Below, piece after piece: positions 54,541-63,216 of a stretch of DNA of 64,000 bases (positions are counted from its first letter, which is position 1; the number at the start of each line of letters is the position of its first letter). The translations under genes were made by a program, and so were the position numbers. The notes under the pieces are model-generated. The model saw only the letters and a program-made list of their open reading frames with translations, did not search any database and had not been told where the DNA came from. Origin of the DNA: UBA5078 sp040384465 (GTDB lineage: Bacteria; Pseudomonadota; Gammaproteobacteria; Pseudomonadales; Pseudohongiellaceae); the NCBI GenBank assembly GCA_040384465.1, contig JAZKJF010000001.1:356813-420812 (forward strand). Reading direction: 5' to 3'.

Positions 54541-55182
54541 TTACCTGCTGGTCAGCTTGTTCAAGTCGGCAACGCACTCGCGCGTCAGTGTCTCGATCCG
54601 CTCCCAGTTGCCTTGGCGAATCAGGGCGCTGTCCACCATCCACGATCCGCCTATGCACACTACATTCGGCAAGGCGAGATAGTCGAGGAAATTGTGCGGG
54701 CCGATGCCGCCTGTCGGACAGAACTCTATGCCTGCAAAGGGCGACGCCAGCGCCTTGAGCAAGGTCATGCCGCCCACGGCCTCCGCCGGGAACAGCTTGA
54801 AAGAAGTATGCCCGCTCTCCGTGCCCGCGATGATCTCCGACGGGGTGCAGACACCCGGCAGGAATGGCAGTTGCAGCTCGCGCGCACAGGCCGACAGCGC
54901 CGGTGTAAAGCCGGGGCTGACCGCGAAATCCACGCCTGCTGCGGCAACGGCACGCATATCGGCCACTGTCCGCACTGTGCCAGCCGCGACGACAAAATCC
55001 GGGCGGGCCTTCTTCACCGCCGCGATCGCCGCCAGCGCGGCCGGGGTTCGCAAGGTAATCTCGACCGCATGCAAGCCACCCGCGGCCAGTGCCGCCGTAA
55101 CTGCCAGCGCTTCGGCTTCCGACTGCACCACCAGCACGGGCATCACGCGTGTGGCGCGCAGCATTTCGTTCAGCGTTTTCAT
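54541..55182 (-). CDS. eda: 2-dehydro-3-deoxy-phosphogluconate (KDPG) aldolase
   Basis: Last Entner-Doudoroff enzyme: cleaves KDPG to pyruvate and glyceraldehyde-3-phosphate. Family motifs: VMPVLVVQSEAEAL, AVEITLRTPAAL, VSPGFTPAL and the Schiff-base lysine in FKLFPAEAVGG. 213 residues, normal. ATG 55182 is preceded by GGAGG. The frame stays open 48 codons upstream, but only because it crosses the REPIN. Follows edd by 100 bp. Confidence 0.95.
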   Translation of the reverse strand: MKTLNEMLRATRVMPVLVVQSEAEALAVTAALAAGGLHAVEITLRTPAALAAIAAVKKARPDFVVAAGTVRTVADMRAVAAAGVDFAVSPGFTPALSACARELQLPFLPGVCTPSEIIAGTESGHTSFKLFPAEAVGGMTLLKALASPFAGIEFCPTGGIGPHNFLDYLALPNVVCIGGSWMVDSALIRQGNWERIETLTRECVADLNKLTSR

Positions 55183-55219
55183 TGCGTCCCTCCTCCTGAT
55201 TGTGTGTGCCACGCCTGTT

Positions 55220-55286
55220 GTAGGAGCCTGCCCTGCAGGCGACAGATGCAGCGCCATAGCCGGTCGCCTGCAGGGCAGGCTCTTAC
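55220..55286. repeat. REPIN-type inverted repeat between edd and eda
   Basis: Arms 55220-55242 and 55264-55286 are reverse complements with one mismatch and a 21-bp gap. The core matches the arms at 49125-49203. The right arm contains the edd stop codon (55283-55285, minus strand). It occupies most of the 100-bp gap between the two genes. Confidence 0.85.
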
Positions 55287-57106
55287 GGAAAAACCGACGC
55301 GCCCGCCTTCGCCGGGCTGGTGTCATTCCTGAAACATTCGAACAAATTGCGCCCCAACATCCCGCGCAGCATCACCTCGTCGGCACTCAACGCCAGCACC
55401 TGGGGTGTGCGCGAGGCCAGCTCTTCCGCACTTACCAGCACCTCCAGCGTGCCGGTATCGGCGTCCAGACTGATGATGTCGCCATCGCGCAGCAGCGCCA
55501 GCGGCCCGCCGTCCAGCGCTTCCGGACTCATGTGAATGGCTGCTGGCACCTTGCCGGAAGCGCCCGACATGCGCCCGTCCGTCACCAGTGCGACCTTGAA
55601 ACCCTGATCCTGCAGCGCCCCCAGCGGAGGCGTCAGTTGATGCAACTCGGGCATGCCGTTGGCTTTCGGCCCCTGGAAGCGCACCACCGCCACGAAATCC
55701 CGATGCAGTTCGCCGCGTTGCAGCGCTGCTGCCAACGCGTCCTGATCGTCGAAGATCACACAGGGCGCCTGCACGCGGCGATGCTGTTCCTTCACCGCTG
55801 AAGTCTTGATGATGCCTTCACCGAGGTTGCCGTGAATCACGCGCAACCCGCCATGATGATCAAACGGCGCGGTAGCAGGCCGCAGCACATCGGTGCGGGT
55901 AGACGCTGCCGTGTGCGGCAGCCACTGCGCCCGACCACTGGCATCCAGTTGCGGAGCGCACTCCATCGCATCAAGCCCCGGCCCCATCAGTGTCTGCACA
56001 TCCTCGTTAAGCAGCCCGGCAGCGCGCAGTTCGCGCACCAGAAAGGCCATGCCGCCAGCCTGTTGAAAGGCATTCACATCCGCCTCGCCATTCGGATACA
56101 CCCGCACCAGCAAGGGGGTGACCTGGGAGAGTGCGTCGAAATCCTGCCAGGTCAGCAGAATGCCCGCAGCATGGGCGATAGCGATCAGATGCAGCGTATG
56201 GTTTGTGGAACCGCCGGTTGCCAGCAAGGCCACCAAGGCGTTGACCAGACTCTTCTCCGTGACCATCGCCGACAGTGGCATATGGGCACCCCACACATCA
56301 GCAGCGGCAATGACCCGCAGCACCGTCTCCCGGGTGAGTGCCGCGCGCAAGGGGTTCTCAGGATTGATGAAAGAGGCTCCCGGCAGTTGCACGCCCAGCA
56401 TCTCCATCAACACCTGATTGCTGTTGGCAGTTCCGTAAAACGTGCAGGTACCGGGGCTGTGATAGGACGCCGCCTCTGCCTCCAGCAACTCTTCATTGCT
56501 CGCCAGCCCCTGGCTGTGACGCTGCCGCACCAACGCTTTCTCTTTGTTGGGAATGCCCGACGGCATCGGCCCGGCCGGAATGAAACCAGCGGGCAGATGA
56601 CCAAACTGCAGCGCGCCGATCAGCATGCCGGGGACGATTTTGTCGCAGACCCCCAGACACAGCACGCCGTCGAAAAGGTTGTGGCTGAGGCTGACAGCTG
56701 TCGCCATCGCGATCACATCGCGGCTGAACAGACTCAGCTCCATGCCCGGCTGGCCTTGTGTCACTCCGTCGCACATCGCCGGAACACCGCCCGCCACCTG
56801 CGCGCTGGAACCCATTTCCCGTGCCACCGCTTTGATGAGGTCGGGGTAAAACTCCAAGGGCTGATGGGCAGAGAGCATGTCGTTGAAGGCGGTGACGATG
56901 CCGAGATTGGCACTCTGCATCAGGCGGATCGTCTGCTTGTCCTGCGCGCCACAGGCCGCAAAGCCATGGGCCAGATTGCCGCAGGACAGTGTGCGGCGCG
57001 GCGGCAGCAGCTCACGGGTACGCTGCATCCGCAGCAGATACAAGCGGCGGGACTCCAGGCTGCGCGCCTCGATGGCGCTGGTCACTTGGGCGATGACAGG
57101 GTGCAT
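55283..57106 (-). CDS. edd: Phosphogluconate dehydratase
   Basis: First committed Entner-Doudoroff enzyme, an Fe-S dehydratase giving KDPG from 6-phosphogluconate. IlvD/Edd family: GGVPAMCDGVTQGQPGMELS and CLGVCDKIVPGML contain cluster cysteines, with TFYGTANSNQVLMEMLG and GRMSGASGKVPAAIH later. 607 residues (E. coli 603). AGGAGAG stands before ATG 57106. pgl is 20 bp upstream. The stop codon is supplied by a REPIN arm, so the C-terminus (GASVFP) is partly repeat-encoded. Confidence 0.96.
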   Translation of the reverse strand: MHPVIAQVTSAIEARSLESRRLYLLRMQRTRELLPPRRTLSCGNLAHGFAACGAQDKQTIRLMQSANLGIVTAFNDMLSAHQPLEFYPDLIKAVAREMGSSAQVAGGVPAMCDGVTQGQPGMELSLFSRDVIAMATAVSLSHNLFDGVLCLGVCDKIVPGMLIGALQFGHLPAGFIPAGPMPSGIPNKEKALVRQRHSQGLASNEELLEAEAASYHSPGTCTFYGTANSNQVLMEMLGVQLPGASFINPENPLRAALTRETVLRVIAAADVWGAHMPLSAMVTEKSLVNALVALLATGGSTNHTLHLIAIAHAAGILLTWQDFDALSQVTPLLVRVYPNGEADVNAFQQAGGMAFLVRELRAAGLLNEDVQTLMGPGLDAMECAPQLDASGRAQWLPHTAASTRTDVLRPATAPFDHHGGLRVIHGNLGEGIIKTSAVKEQHRRVQAPCVIFDDQDALAAALQRGELHRDFVAVVRFQGPKANGMPELHQLTPPLGALQDQGFKVALVTDGRMSGASGKVPAAIHMSPEALDGGPLALLRDGDIISLDADTGTLEVLVSAEELASRTPQVLALSADEVMLRGMLGRNLFECFRNDTSPAKAGASVFP

Positions 57107-57126
57107 GGTTCTCTCCTACAGGTGTC

Positions 57127-57831
57127 CTACTGGTGTGTGGCGTAATAGATTTCCAGGGGGCGCTGCTCCTGATGCAGTACCGCGCGCACGGGCAGCGCAT
57201 TGACTAGCCCCGGCTGCATCGCCTCCTGCAGCACTGCAAGCTTGCTGGCACCGACAAAGTGCAGCAGGAGACGCCGGGAGGCCAACAAAGTGTTCAACGT
57301 CAGCGTCATGCGGGCATGCGGTGCGCGCGGTGGTCGCACACTGCAGCAGGTGGTGATGGTGTCGGGCGCTAGCGCCATGTCGAGCCCTTCCGCATCCTTG
57401 AAGAAGGAGGCTGTGTGCCCATCCTCACCCATCCCCAGCACTGCGATATCCAGTGGCAAAACCTGCTCGCGCAGCTGCTTGTCGACCCCCGGGACCGCAA
57501 GAGCCGGATCACGCTCGGCACTTCGCAAACCGATGAAGCTCGCGTTCGCCGCGTGGCTCCTCAATAGATGGCGACGTACCAGCAGCGCATTGGAAGCCGG
57601 ATCGTTGTCGTCGACCCAACGCTCGTCGACCAGTGTAATCACTACTTGTGACCAGGGAATGTCGATCACCGACAGCGCGTCAAACAAGGTTCTGGGGGTA
57701 CCGCCGCCGGAGACCGCCAGCGCCGCCCGGCCACGCACACTGATCGCTCCTGCCAGCGTCGCTGCCATGTTCGCCGCCAACTCAAGTACCAGTTGCTGAT
57801 TGTCCTCGAAAGGCCGTAGCGTCCAGCTCAT
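57127..57831 (-). CDS. pgl: 6-phosphogluconolactonase
   Basis: Hydrolyses 6-phosphogluconolactone made by Zwf. SOL/DevB family: LAVSGGGTPRTLFDAL, VVITLVDERWVDDNDPASN and DIAVLGMGEDGHTASFF are diagnostic. 234 residues. It starts 3 bp after the zwf stop, so it is almost certainly cotranscribed, an order also found in Pseudomonas. Confidence 0.95.
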   Translation of the reverse strand: MSWTLRPFEDNQQLVLELAANMAATLAGAISVRGRAALAVSGGGTPRTLFDALSVIDIPWSQVVITLVDERWVDDNDPASNALLVRRHLLRSHAANASFIGLRSAERDPALAVPGVDKQLREQVLPLDIAVLGMGEDGHTASFFKDAEGLDMALAPDTITTCCSVRPPRAPHARMTLTLNTLLASRRLLLHFVGASKLAVLQEAMQPGLVNALPVRAVLHQEQRPLEIYYATHQ

Positions 57832-57834
57832 CCC

Positions 57835-59289
57835 CTACTCCTGCCAGCTGCGGCCATCTCTGGCAATCAGCCCGATGCTCTCGGAAGGCCCCCAGCTGCC
57901 AGCGACATAGGGCACCGGGCGTTGTTTGCCCGACTGCCACCCGGCGGCAATCCCATCGACCCATTGCCAGGCTGCTTCCACCTGATCGGCTCGCATGAAC
58001 AGTGTGGAGTTGCCACGCATGACATCGAGCAACAGACGTTCATACGCATCCGGCACCCGACGCTGGGTAAAGACATCCGACAAGGACAAGTTGAGCGAGA
58101 CCATTTCCAGCGGCACGGCATCATCGAGCCCTGGGACCTTGTTGAGGAGGTGCAGACGAATGCCTTCTTCAGGCTGCAGACGAATCACCAGACGATTGGC
58201 CGTCCCGGAGCGCATCTGGTCGGCAAAGAGGGCATGTGGCACCTCATTGAATTGGACCACGATTTCCGAGAAACGCTTCTGCATGCGCTTGCCTGTCCGT
58301 AGATAGAACGGCACGCCTGCCCAACGCCAGTTATTGATCTCGGCCTTGATGGCCACAAAAGTCTCCGTGGTCGTGCCAGTCCGGGCCCCTTCTTCCTGGG
58401 TATAACCTGGCACCGCCTGCCCGCCACTGGTGCCCGCGACGTATTGCCCGCGCACTGTATGCTCCTGCACTCCTCGCCCGGTCAAGGGCGCGAGACAGCG
58501 CAACACTTTGAGTTTTTCATCATGCACAGCCTGTGGTGCCAGCGACGCGGGGGGCTCCATCGCCACCAGACACAAGAGTTGCAGCAGGTGATTCTGGACC
58601 ATGTCGCGCAAGGCGCCCGCTTCGTCATAGAAATCCCAGCGCCCTTCGGCGCCGACAGTCTCAGCAGCGGTGATTTGCACGTGGTCGATGTAGTGGCCAT
58701 TCCAGAGCGGCTCAAACAGTGCATTGGCAAAGCGCATGGCGAGCAAGTTCTGCACTGTTTCCTTGCCCAGGTAGTGGTCGATCCGGTAGATCTGTTCTTC
58801 GTTGAAGTGGCTGGCGAGGCTGGTATTGATCTGCAGGAAGGTCTCGCGATCTTTGCCCAGAGGCTTTTCGATGACGATGCGCATATTCTTGCGCACCAGA
58901 CCGACGGCCCAGAGTGAATAGCAGATTGGTGCGAAGATCGTCGGCGGAGTTGCCAGGTAAACGATAAGGTCCCGGGTGGAATCGGTAAACACGTCGTTGC
59001 GCAAACGTGCCAGCTCGGCCTCGCTGGTCGCATTCAAGGCAACGTGCTGGAGACGACGCGCGAAGCGGCTCCAGACGGTTTCATCGAGCGTCTCCCCTCC
59101 TGCGTACTTGATCAGTTTACTGCGCACCTTCTCGGCAAAACCCTCTGCCGAGGCGACATTGCGCGAAACACTGACCACGCGCTGACAGGGTGGCAGACAG
59201 TTATCCAGATCCAGATGGTAGAGCGCCGGGTAGAGTTTGCGGAACGCCAGATCACCATCACCACCAATAATCAGAATGTCACAGATCAT
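57835..59289 (-). CDS. zwf: Glucose-6-phosphate 1-dehydrogenase
   Basis: Oxidises glucose-6-phosphate to the lactone, making NAD(P)H. Motifs: coenzyme loop GGDGDLAFRKLYPAL (GxxGDLA), VVIEKPLG-like IVIEKPLGKDRETF, and the substrate motif RIDHYLGKETVQNLLA. 484 residues. ATG 59289 has GGAGG about six bases upstream; the frame runs 16 codons further. Heads the run zwf-pgl-edd-eda-glk-malQ-glgBXPCA. Palindromic sequence lies 58-78 bp upstream. Divergent from marR. Confidence 0.96.
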   Translation of the reverse strand: MICDILIIGGDGDLAFRKLYPALYHLDLDNCLPPCQRVVSVSRNVASAEGFAEKVRSKLIKYAGGETLDETVWSRFARRLQHVALNATSEAELARLRNDVFTDSTRDLIVYLATPPTIFAPICYSLWAVGLVRKNMRIVIEKPLGKDRETFLQINTSLASHFNEEQIYRIDHYLGKETVQNLLAMRFANALFEPLWNGHYIDHVQITAAETVGAEGRWDFYDEAGALRDMVQNHLLQLLCLVAMEPPASLAPQAVHDEKLKVLRCLAPLTGRGVQEHTVRGQYVAGTSGGQAVPGYTQEEGARTGTTTETFVAIKAEINNWRWAGVPFYLRTGKRMQKRFSEIVVQFNEVPHALFADQMRSGTANRLVIRLQPEEGIRLHLLNKVPGLDDAVPLEMVSLNLSLSDVFTQRRVPDAYERLLLDVMRGNSTLFMRADQVEAAWQWVDGIAAGWQSGKQRPVPYVAGSWGPSESIGLIARDGRSWQE

Positions 59290-59347
59290 GCGAACCTCCA
59301 CGGGGACACCTCCAATCCTAAGCAACTCTCTTGCCATATGACAGAGT

Positions 59348-59367
59348 TAATCAAGATTACCCGTAAT
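59348..59367. promoter_or_regulatory. Overlapping palindromes upstream of zwf (candidate operator)
   Basis: TAATC-AA-GATTA and ATTAC-CC-GTAAT overlap by four bases in the zwf/marR gap. The TAAT/ATTA half-sites recall the AT-rich palindromes bound by HexR, the known zwf regulator in many gammaproteobacteria, but the spacing is not that of the HexR consensus and no hexR gene is in the window. Confidence 0.35.
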
Positions 59368-59422
59368 TTATCTGTGTGACTGTACGCAGCAGCACGCTCG
59401 CGTACTTCTGCTTGCACCACTC

Positions 59423-59452
59423 TTGCCCGAACTTAGTAAGCAAGCTTATAAT
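59423..59452 (+). promoter_or_regulatory. marR promoter with overlapping near-palindrome
   Basis: -35 TTGCCC (59423-59428), 18-bp spacer, consensus -10 TATAAT (59447-59452). An imperfect palindrome, TTAGTAAGC / GCTTATAA, overlaps the -10 at about 59433-59451, a typical place for autorepression by a MarR protein. The predicted start is only about four bases before the ATG at 59463. Confidence 0.5.
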
Positions 59453-59462
59453 GTGCTTCATC

Positions 59463-59939
59463 ATGAATACCAACTTTGACAAGAGCCTCGGCTTCGCTAT
59501 CCACGATGTGGCCCGTCTGCTGCGCTGGAGCTTTGATCGCCAGTCCCAGGGAATCGGCCTCACCCGTGCCCAGTGGTCGGTGCTCGCCTATCTGCACCGT
59601 GACGATGGCGTGCAACAGAAGACACTGGCCCATCTGATGGACATCACCCCTATCACCTTGGCACGCCATTTGGATCGCCTGGAAGTAGAGGCCTGGATAG
59701 AGCGCCGCGACGATCCTGATGATCGCCGTGCCAAGCGGGTATTTCTGAACCCCAAAGCAAGAACGGTAATCGCGTCGCTGAGCAAACTCGGACAGAAAGT
59801 GCGCAGAAAAGCGATGGAAGGCGTGACGCCTGAGCAGGAAGAAATGTTCATGGAAGTGTTGCTGCGAATTCGTAGCAACCTCTGCGATGCAGACCGGCAG
59901 TGCGAGTCGCATGCTGAGAATGACGCACCCTCTGAATGA
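59463..59939 (+). CDS. MarR-family transcriptional regulator
   Basis: Winged helix-turn-helix dimer of 158 residues. Typical segments: RAQWSVLAYLHRDDGVQQKTLAHLMD in part, the recognition helix ITPITLARHLDRLE and the wing with ERRDDPDDRRAKRVFL. Likely represses the efflux pair encoded 69 bp downstream and is released by a toxic phenolic or drug ligand, as is common for MarR-emrAB units. ATG 59463 has no ribosome site but lies almost at the predicted transcript start, so leaderless translation is possible; ATG 59451 overlaps the -10. Confidence 0.92.
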   Translation: MNTNFDKSLGFAIHDVARLLRWSFDRQSQGIGLTRAQWSVLAYLHRDDGVQQKTLAHLMDITPITLARHLDRLEVEAWIERRDDPDDRRAKRVFLNPKARTVIASLSKLGQKVRRKAMEGVTPEQEEMFMEVLLRIRSNLCDADRQCESHAENDAPSE

Positions 59940-60007
59940 CCCGGATGATTTAACGGAATAATTGAAGATCGAAATTTTGCAGCCCACGTCATGAGGACAA
60001 TGACAGC

Positions 60008-61042
60008 ATGAAAGCCTTAGCCTTTATCAAACACTTGTTACTGCTGCTTCTGATCCCCGGCGCGATTGCCGGTGTGTCTCTGTATGTCTACCTGCAGGGC
60101 GGCCGCTACGTCAGCACCGACAACGCCTACATCAAGCACGACATCATCGCCATCAGCAGCGAGATTGCCGGACGCGTGATCGAAGTGATCCCCCGTGACA
60201 ATGACCGAGTTACCAAGGGGCAGCTGCTGTTCCGGATCGACGATGAACCCTACCGCATTGCTCTCGCCAAAGCCGAAGCCAACATCGCCAACGTGCGTGC
60301 CAGCATTGAGGGCGAGAAAGCCGATATCCTCAACAGCGAGCTGGATATCAGCATGGCAGAGGACGACGCTGAATATCGCCGCAAGGAAATGGAGCGCATT
60401 CGTCAGCTGGTTGAAAGCCGCTCCATCCCCGCCGCCCAGTTCGACCAGGCCGAATACGCCTGGCGCAGCACCGCGAGTGAATTGGAAGCCCGTCGTCAAG
60501 AACTGCAGGTCGCCAAAGCCCGTTTGATCGACCCGAATATGCCCACCGAACAGCACCCGCGTTTTCTACAGGCCGTCGCCGAGCTGGACAAGATTCGTCT
60601 CGACATCAGCAAACTGGAAATCCGGGCGCCCGTGGATGGCATCGCCGCGAACGTCTCTGTTCACGAAGGCGAATACGTGATGGCCGGAGCCCAGCTCTTC
60701 AGCCTGGTCGACGACAGCAGCCTCTGGCTGGAAGCAAACTTCAAGGAAACCGACCTGACCTGGGTACGTCCCGGCCAACCGGTCACCGTGACAATCGACA
60801 CCTATCCCGATCAGGAATGGCAGGCCCACGTGGACGGCATCACGCCCGCCACCGGCGCAGAGTTTTCCTTGTTGCCCGCACAGAACAGCTCAGGCAACTG
60901 GATCAAGGTGGTACAACGCATCAAGGTCAACATCACGCTGGAAAACTATGATCGCGAACTGCCCCTCTCTGCCGGCATGAGCGCCGTGGTCAACATCGAT
61001 ACTGGCCGTTCCCGCACCCTGCCCTGGGTTGCCCAGAACTGA
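60008..61042 (+). CDS. emrA: EmrA-type membrane fusion protein (HlyD family)
   Basis: Periplasmic adaptor that links an inner-membrane MFS pump to an outer-membrane channel. One membrane segment (about residues 7-29), then TDNAYIKHDIIAISSEIAGRV and the lipoyl halves, a short coiled-coil hairpin (~95-165) and a beta-barrel with WLEANFKETDL, all typical of EmrA/VceA. 344 residues. ATG 60008 has GAGGA upstream. Followed by the pump gene after 16 bp; no outer-membrane factor is encoded here, so TolC must come from elsewhere. The symbol reflects family; substrate is unknown. Confidence 0.9.
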   Translation: MKALAFIKHLLLLLLIPGAIAGVSLYVYLQGGRYVSTDNAYIKHDIIAISSEIAGRVIEVIPRDNDRVTKGQLLFRIDDEPYRIALAKAEANIANVRASIEGEKADILNSELDISMAEDDAEYRRKEMERIRQLVESRSIPAAQFDQAEYAWRSTASELEARRQELQVAKARLIDPNMPTEQHPRFLQAVAELDKIRLDISKLEIRAPVDGIAANVSVHEGEYVMAGAQLFSLVDDSSLWLEANFKETDLTWVRPGQPVTVTIDTYPDQEWQAHVDGITPATGAEFSLLPAQNSSGNWIKVVQRIKVNITLENYDRELPLSAGMSAVVNIDTGRSRTLPWVAQN

Positions 61043-61058
61043 GGCCTGAAGAAACGTC

Positions 61059-62654
61059 ATGTCCACTGCACCCGCTACCACGGCAGGCAATCCGCCAGCA
61101 GAGCCGCCCGCCCCGGTTCAAACCGCACATGAACCGGCGAAGGAAGTCCCGTTTCGAGGGGTGATCACCTTCGCCATCATGCTGGCCACGATCATGCAGG
61201 TGCTGGACACCACCATCGCCAACGTCGCCCTGCCCCACATGCAGGGCAGCCTCTCGGCGACTCAGGACCAGATCACCTGGATTTTGACCTCCTACATCGT
61301 CGCCTCTGCCATCATGACGCTGCCGACCGCCTGGTTGATGGGCCGCTACGGCCGCAAGAATCTCTTCCTGTTTACTGTCGGCGGCTTCACGCTCGCCTCC
61401 GTGTTGTGCGGCATGGCAACGTCCATCGAGCAGATGGTGTTGTTCAGGGTATTGCAGGGCTGCTGCGGCGCCGCGTTGGTGCCAATGGCCCAGGCGACAA
61501 TGCTGGACATCAACCCCAAGGAAAGACATGCGCGCGCCATGGCAATGTGGGGCATGGGCGTGATGATCGGCCCGATTCTGGGGCCTACGCTGGGCGGTTG
61601 GTTGACTGAGTATTACCACTGGCGCTGGGTGTTCTACATCAATCTGCCACTGGGCATCATCGCGTTCCTGGCGATGCTGTTCTTCATGCCGGACTCCGAG
61701 CGCTCGGACCGTCCCTTCGACACCTTCGGCTTCACGATGCTGGCGCTCATGATCGGTTCCCTGCAATTGCTGATGGACCGTGGCGAAGGCAAAGGCTGGT
61801 TCGATTCCCGGGAAATCCTGCTCTACGGCGCCCTCGCCGGTTCCGCGCTGTGGATGTACGTCATTCACACCCTGCGGGCCGAACACCCATTCCTGTCACC
61901 CCCGATTTTTCGTGACCGTAACCTGATGACCAGCGTGATCTTCATCTTCTTCATCGGCATTCTGTTGCTCGCCACCATGGCGTTGCTGCCGCCGTTTCTG
62001 CAAACCCTGATGGGCTACCCGGTGATGGATGTGGGGCTGCTGATGGCGCCGCGCGGTCTGGGGACAATGCTGGCGATGGTGATGGTCGGACGCCTGGCCG
62101 CCAGCCTCGATGCGCGTCTGCTGATTCTGATCGGCCTGACCTGCACAGCGATCTCGTTGAATGCCATGACCCACTTCAACACGTCAGTGCAACCTCCGAC
62201 GCTGATCTGGACCGGAATGCTGCAGGGCTTCGGCCTGGGTTTCATCTTCGTGCCACTGAGCACCATCGCCTATGCCACGCTGGAACCACAGTATCGTGCA
62301 GAAGGTGCCAGTATCTTCAGCCTGTCACGCAACATGGGCAGCAGCGTGGGCATCTCGGTGGTGATGGCGCTCTTGAGCCGTCACATGTCGACCAATCACG
62401 CCTACCTCACGGAAAATGTGACAGCAGCGTCAGTGGGCGTCAGTTTTCAGCAGGTGCCGCAGGATATGCTCAACAATGCCAGTGGCATGTTGCTGATGCT
62501 CGATGGAGAGATCACTCGACAAGCAGCAACCATTGCGTATTTGAATGACTTCAAATTGATGTTCTGGGTGGTGATCTGCTCGGCCCCGCTGGTGTTGCTG
62601 CTGAAGAAGGCCGCGCCCAAGGCGCCGGATCCGGCGCACGCTGTGGCTGATTGA
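61059..62654 (+). CDS. emrB: EmrB/QacA-type DHA2 multidrug efflux pump
   Basis: Fourteen-segment MFS drug:proton antiporter, 531 residues. Motifs: VLDTTIANVALP (family D1), GRYGRKNLFL (motif A), GPILGPTLGGWL (motif C) and WRWVFYINLP. The N-terminus has a ~40-residue Pro/Ala-rich cytosolic arm. With the preceding adaptor it forms an EmrAB-like pump exporting hydrophobic toxic compounds, probably under the MarR regulator. Three bases from the convergent 62658 gene. Confidence 0.93.
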   Translation: MSTAPATTAGNPPAEPPAPVQTAHEPAKEVPFRGVITFAIMLATIMQVLDTTIANVALPHMQGSLSATQDQITWILTSYIVASAIMTLPTAWLMGRYGRKNLFLFTVGGFTLASVLCGMATSIEQMVLFRVLQGCCGAALVPMAQATMLDINPKERHARAMAMWGMGVMIGPILGPTLGGWLTEYYHWRWVFYINLPLGIIAFLAMLFFMPDSERSDRPFDTFGFTMLALMIGSLQLLMDRGEGKGWFDSREILLYGALAGSALWMYVIHTLRAEHPFLSPPIFRDRNLMTSVIFIFFIGILLLATMALLPPFLQTLMGYPVMDVGLLMAPRGLGTMLAMVMVGRLAASLDARLLILIGLTCTAISLNAMTHFNTSVQPPTLIWTGMLQGFGLGFIFVPLSTIAYATLEPQYRAEGASIFSLSRNMGSSVGISVVMALLSRHMSTNHAYLTENVTAASVGVSFQQVPQDMLNNASGMLLMLDGEITRQAATIAYLNDFKLMFWVVICSAPLVLLLKKAAPKAPDPAHAVAD

Positions 62655-62657
62655 TTC

Positions 62658-63128
62658 TTAAATCTGTGTCTTGCCCGAGCGAATCAGCTCCTGCACATAC
62701 CTGACAAAACTGGGATCCTCGCCGCGCAGCAGCTTGGGCAGGCTCTCGCGGAAATTGGGCTTCTGACACCACTCCAGAATATAGTCTTCCCAGGAATTCC
62801 AACGTCGCGCCTGCTTGGGCGCCATCTCGTCTTCATACAACAACAGGTAGGCACGCTCGAACAACGAGCAGAGCATCGCGAAGATGATGAGCTGGCGCTC
62901 GCGCTGCTCCTCATTCAACGCGGTGACTTCCACGGAAAACAGCCGCAGGTCAGGGTTCTCCAGCGCGACTTTCAGAAAGTCCTGATAGTTGTCCGACAGC
63001 AGCTGATAGACCTCCTCTTCCTCGTTCTCACGCTCCTTGTGCTGCTCGAACAGGAACACCAGAATCGCCATCGGCAAGCCGACGACCGTCACGATGTAAC
63101 TCAGCATTTCCCAGATTTCTATTGACAC
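62658..63128 (-). CDS. Hypothetical protein with one N-terminal membrane helix
   Basis: 156 residues. A single hydrophobic segment (about 8-27) is followed by a Glu/Lys/Arg-rich stretch EQHKERENEEEEV and a helical cytosolic domain with RAYLLLYEDEMAPKQARRW and WEDYILEWCQKPNFRESL. I do not recognise a named family, and the function is unknown. GTG 63128 is assumed; ATG 63107 is an alternative. It converges on emrB with a 3-bp gap, and 88 bp separate it from the GFA gene upstream on the same strand. Confidence 0.7.
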   Translation of the reverse strand: MSIEIWEMLSYIVTVVGLPMAILVFLFEQHKERENEEEEVYQLLSDNYQDFLKVALENPDLRLFSVEVTALNEEQRERQLIIFAMLCSLFERAYLLLYEDEMAPKQARRWNSWEDYILEWCQKPNFRESLPKLLRGEDPSFVRYVQELIRSGKTQI

Positions 63129-63216
63129 GATGTGGTCCCACGGACGCCGCGAAATTGATCCATGGCGACATGATAGGCATTAAGTGGGCGTGTGTCAGCC
63201 TGGGCCGTGCGCAAAA

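Noticed and set aside
55832..57145. 437-codon plus-strand ORF opposite edd
   Set aside because: It is an antisense shadow of the well-supported edd gene and has no recognisable motif.
59260..59289. Apparent defect in the Zwf coenzyme loop (GGDGDLA)
   Set aside because: The invariant GxxGDLA pattern is kept; E. coli has GAKGDLA, so the variation is normal.
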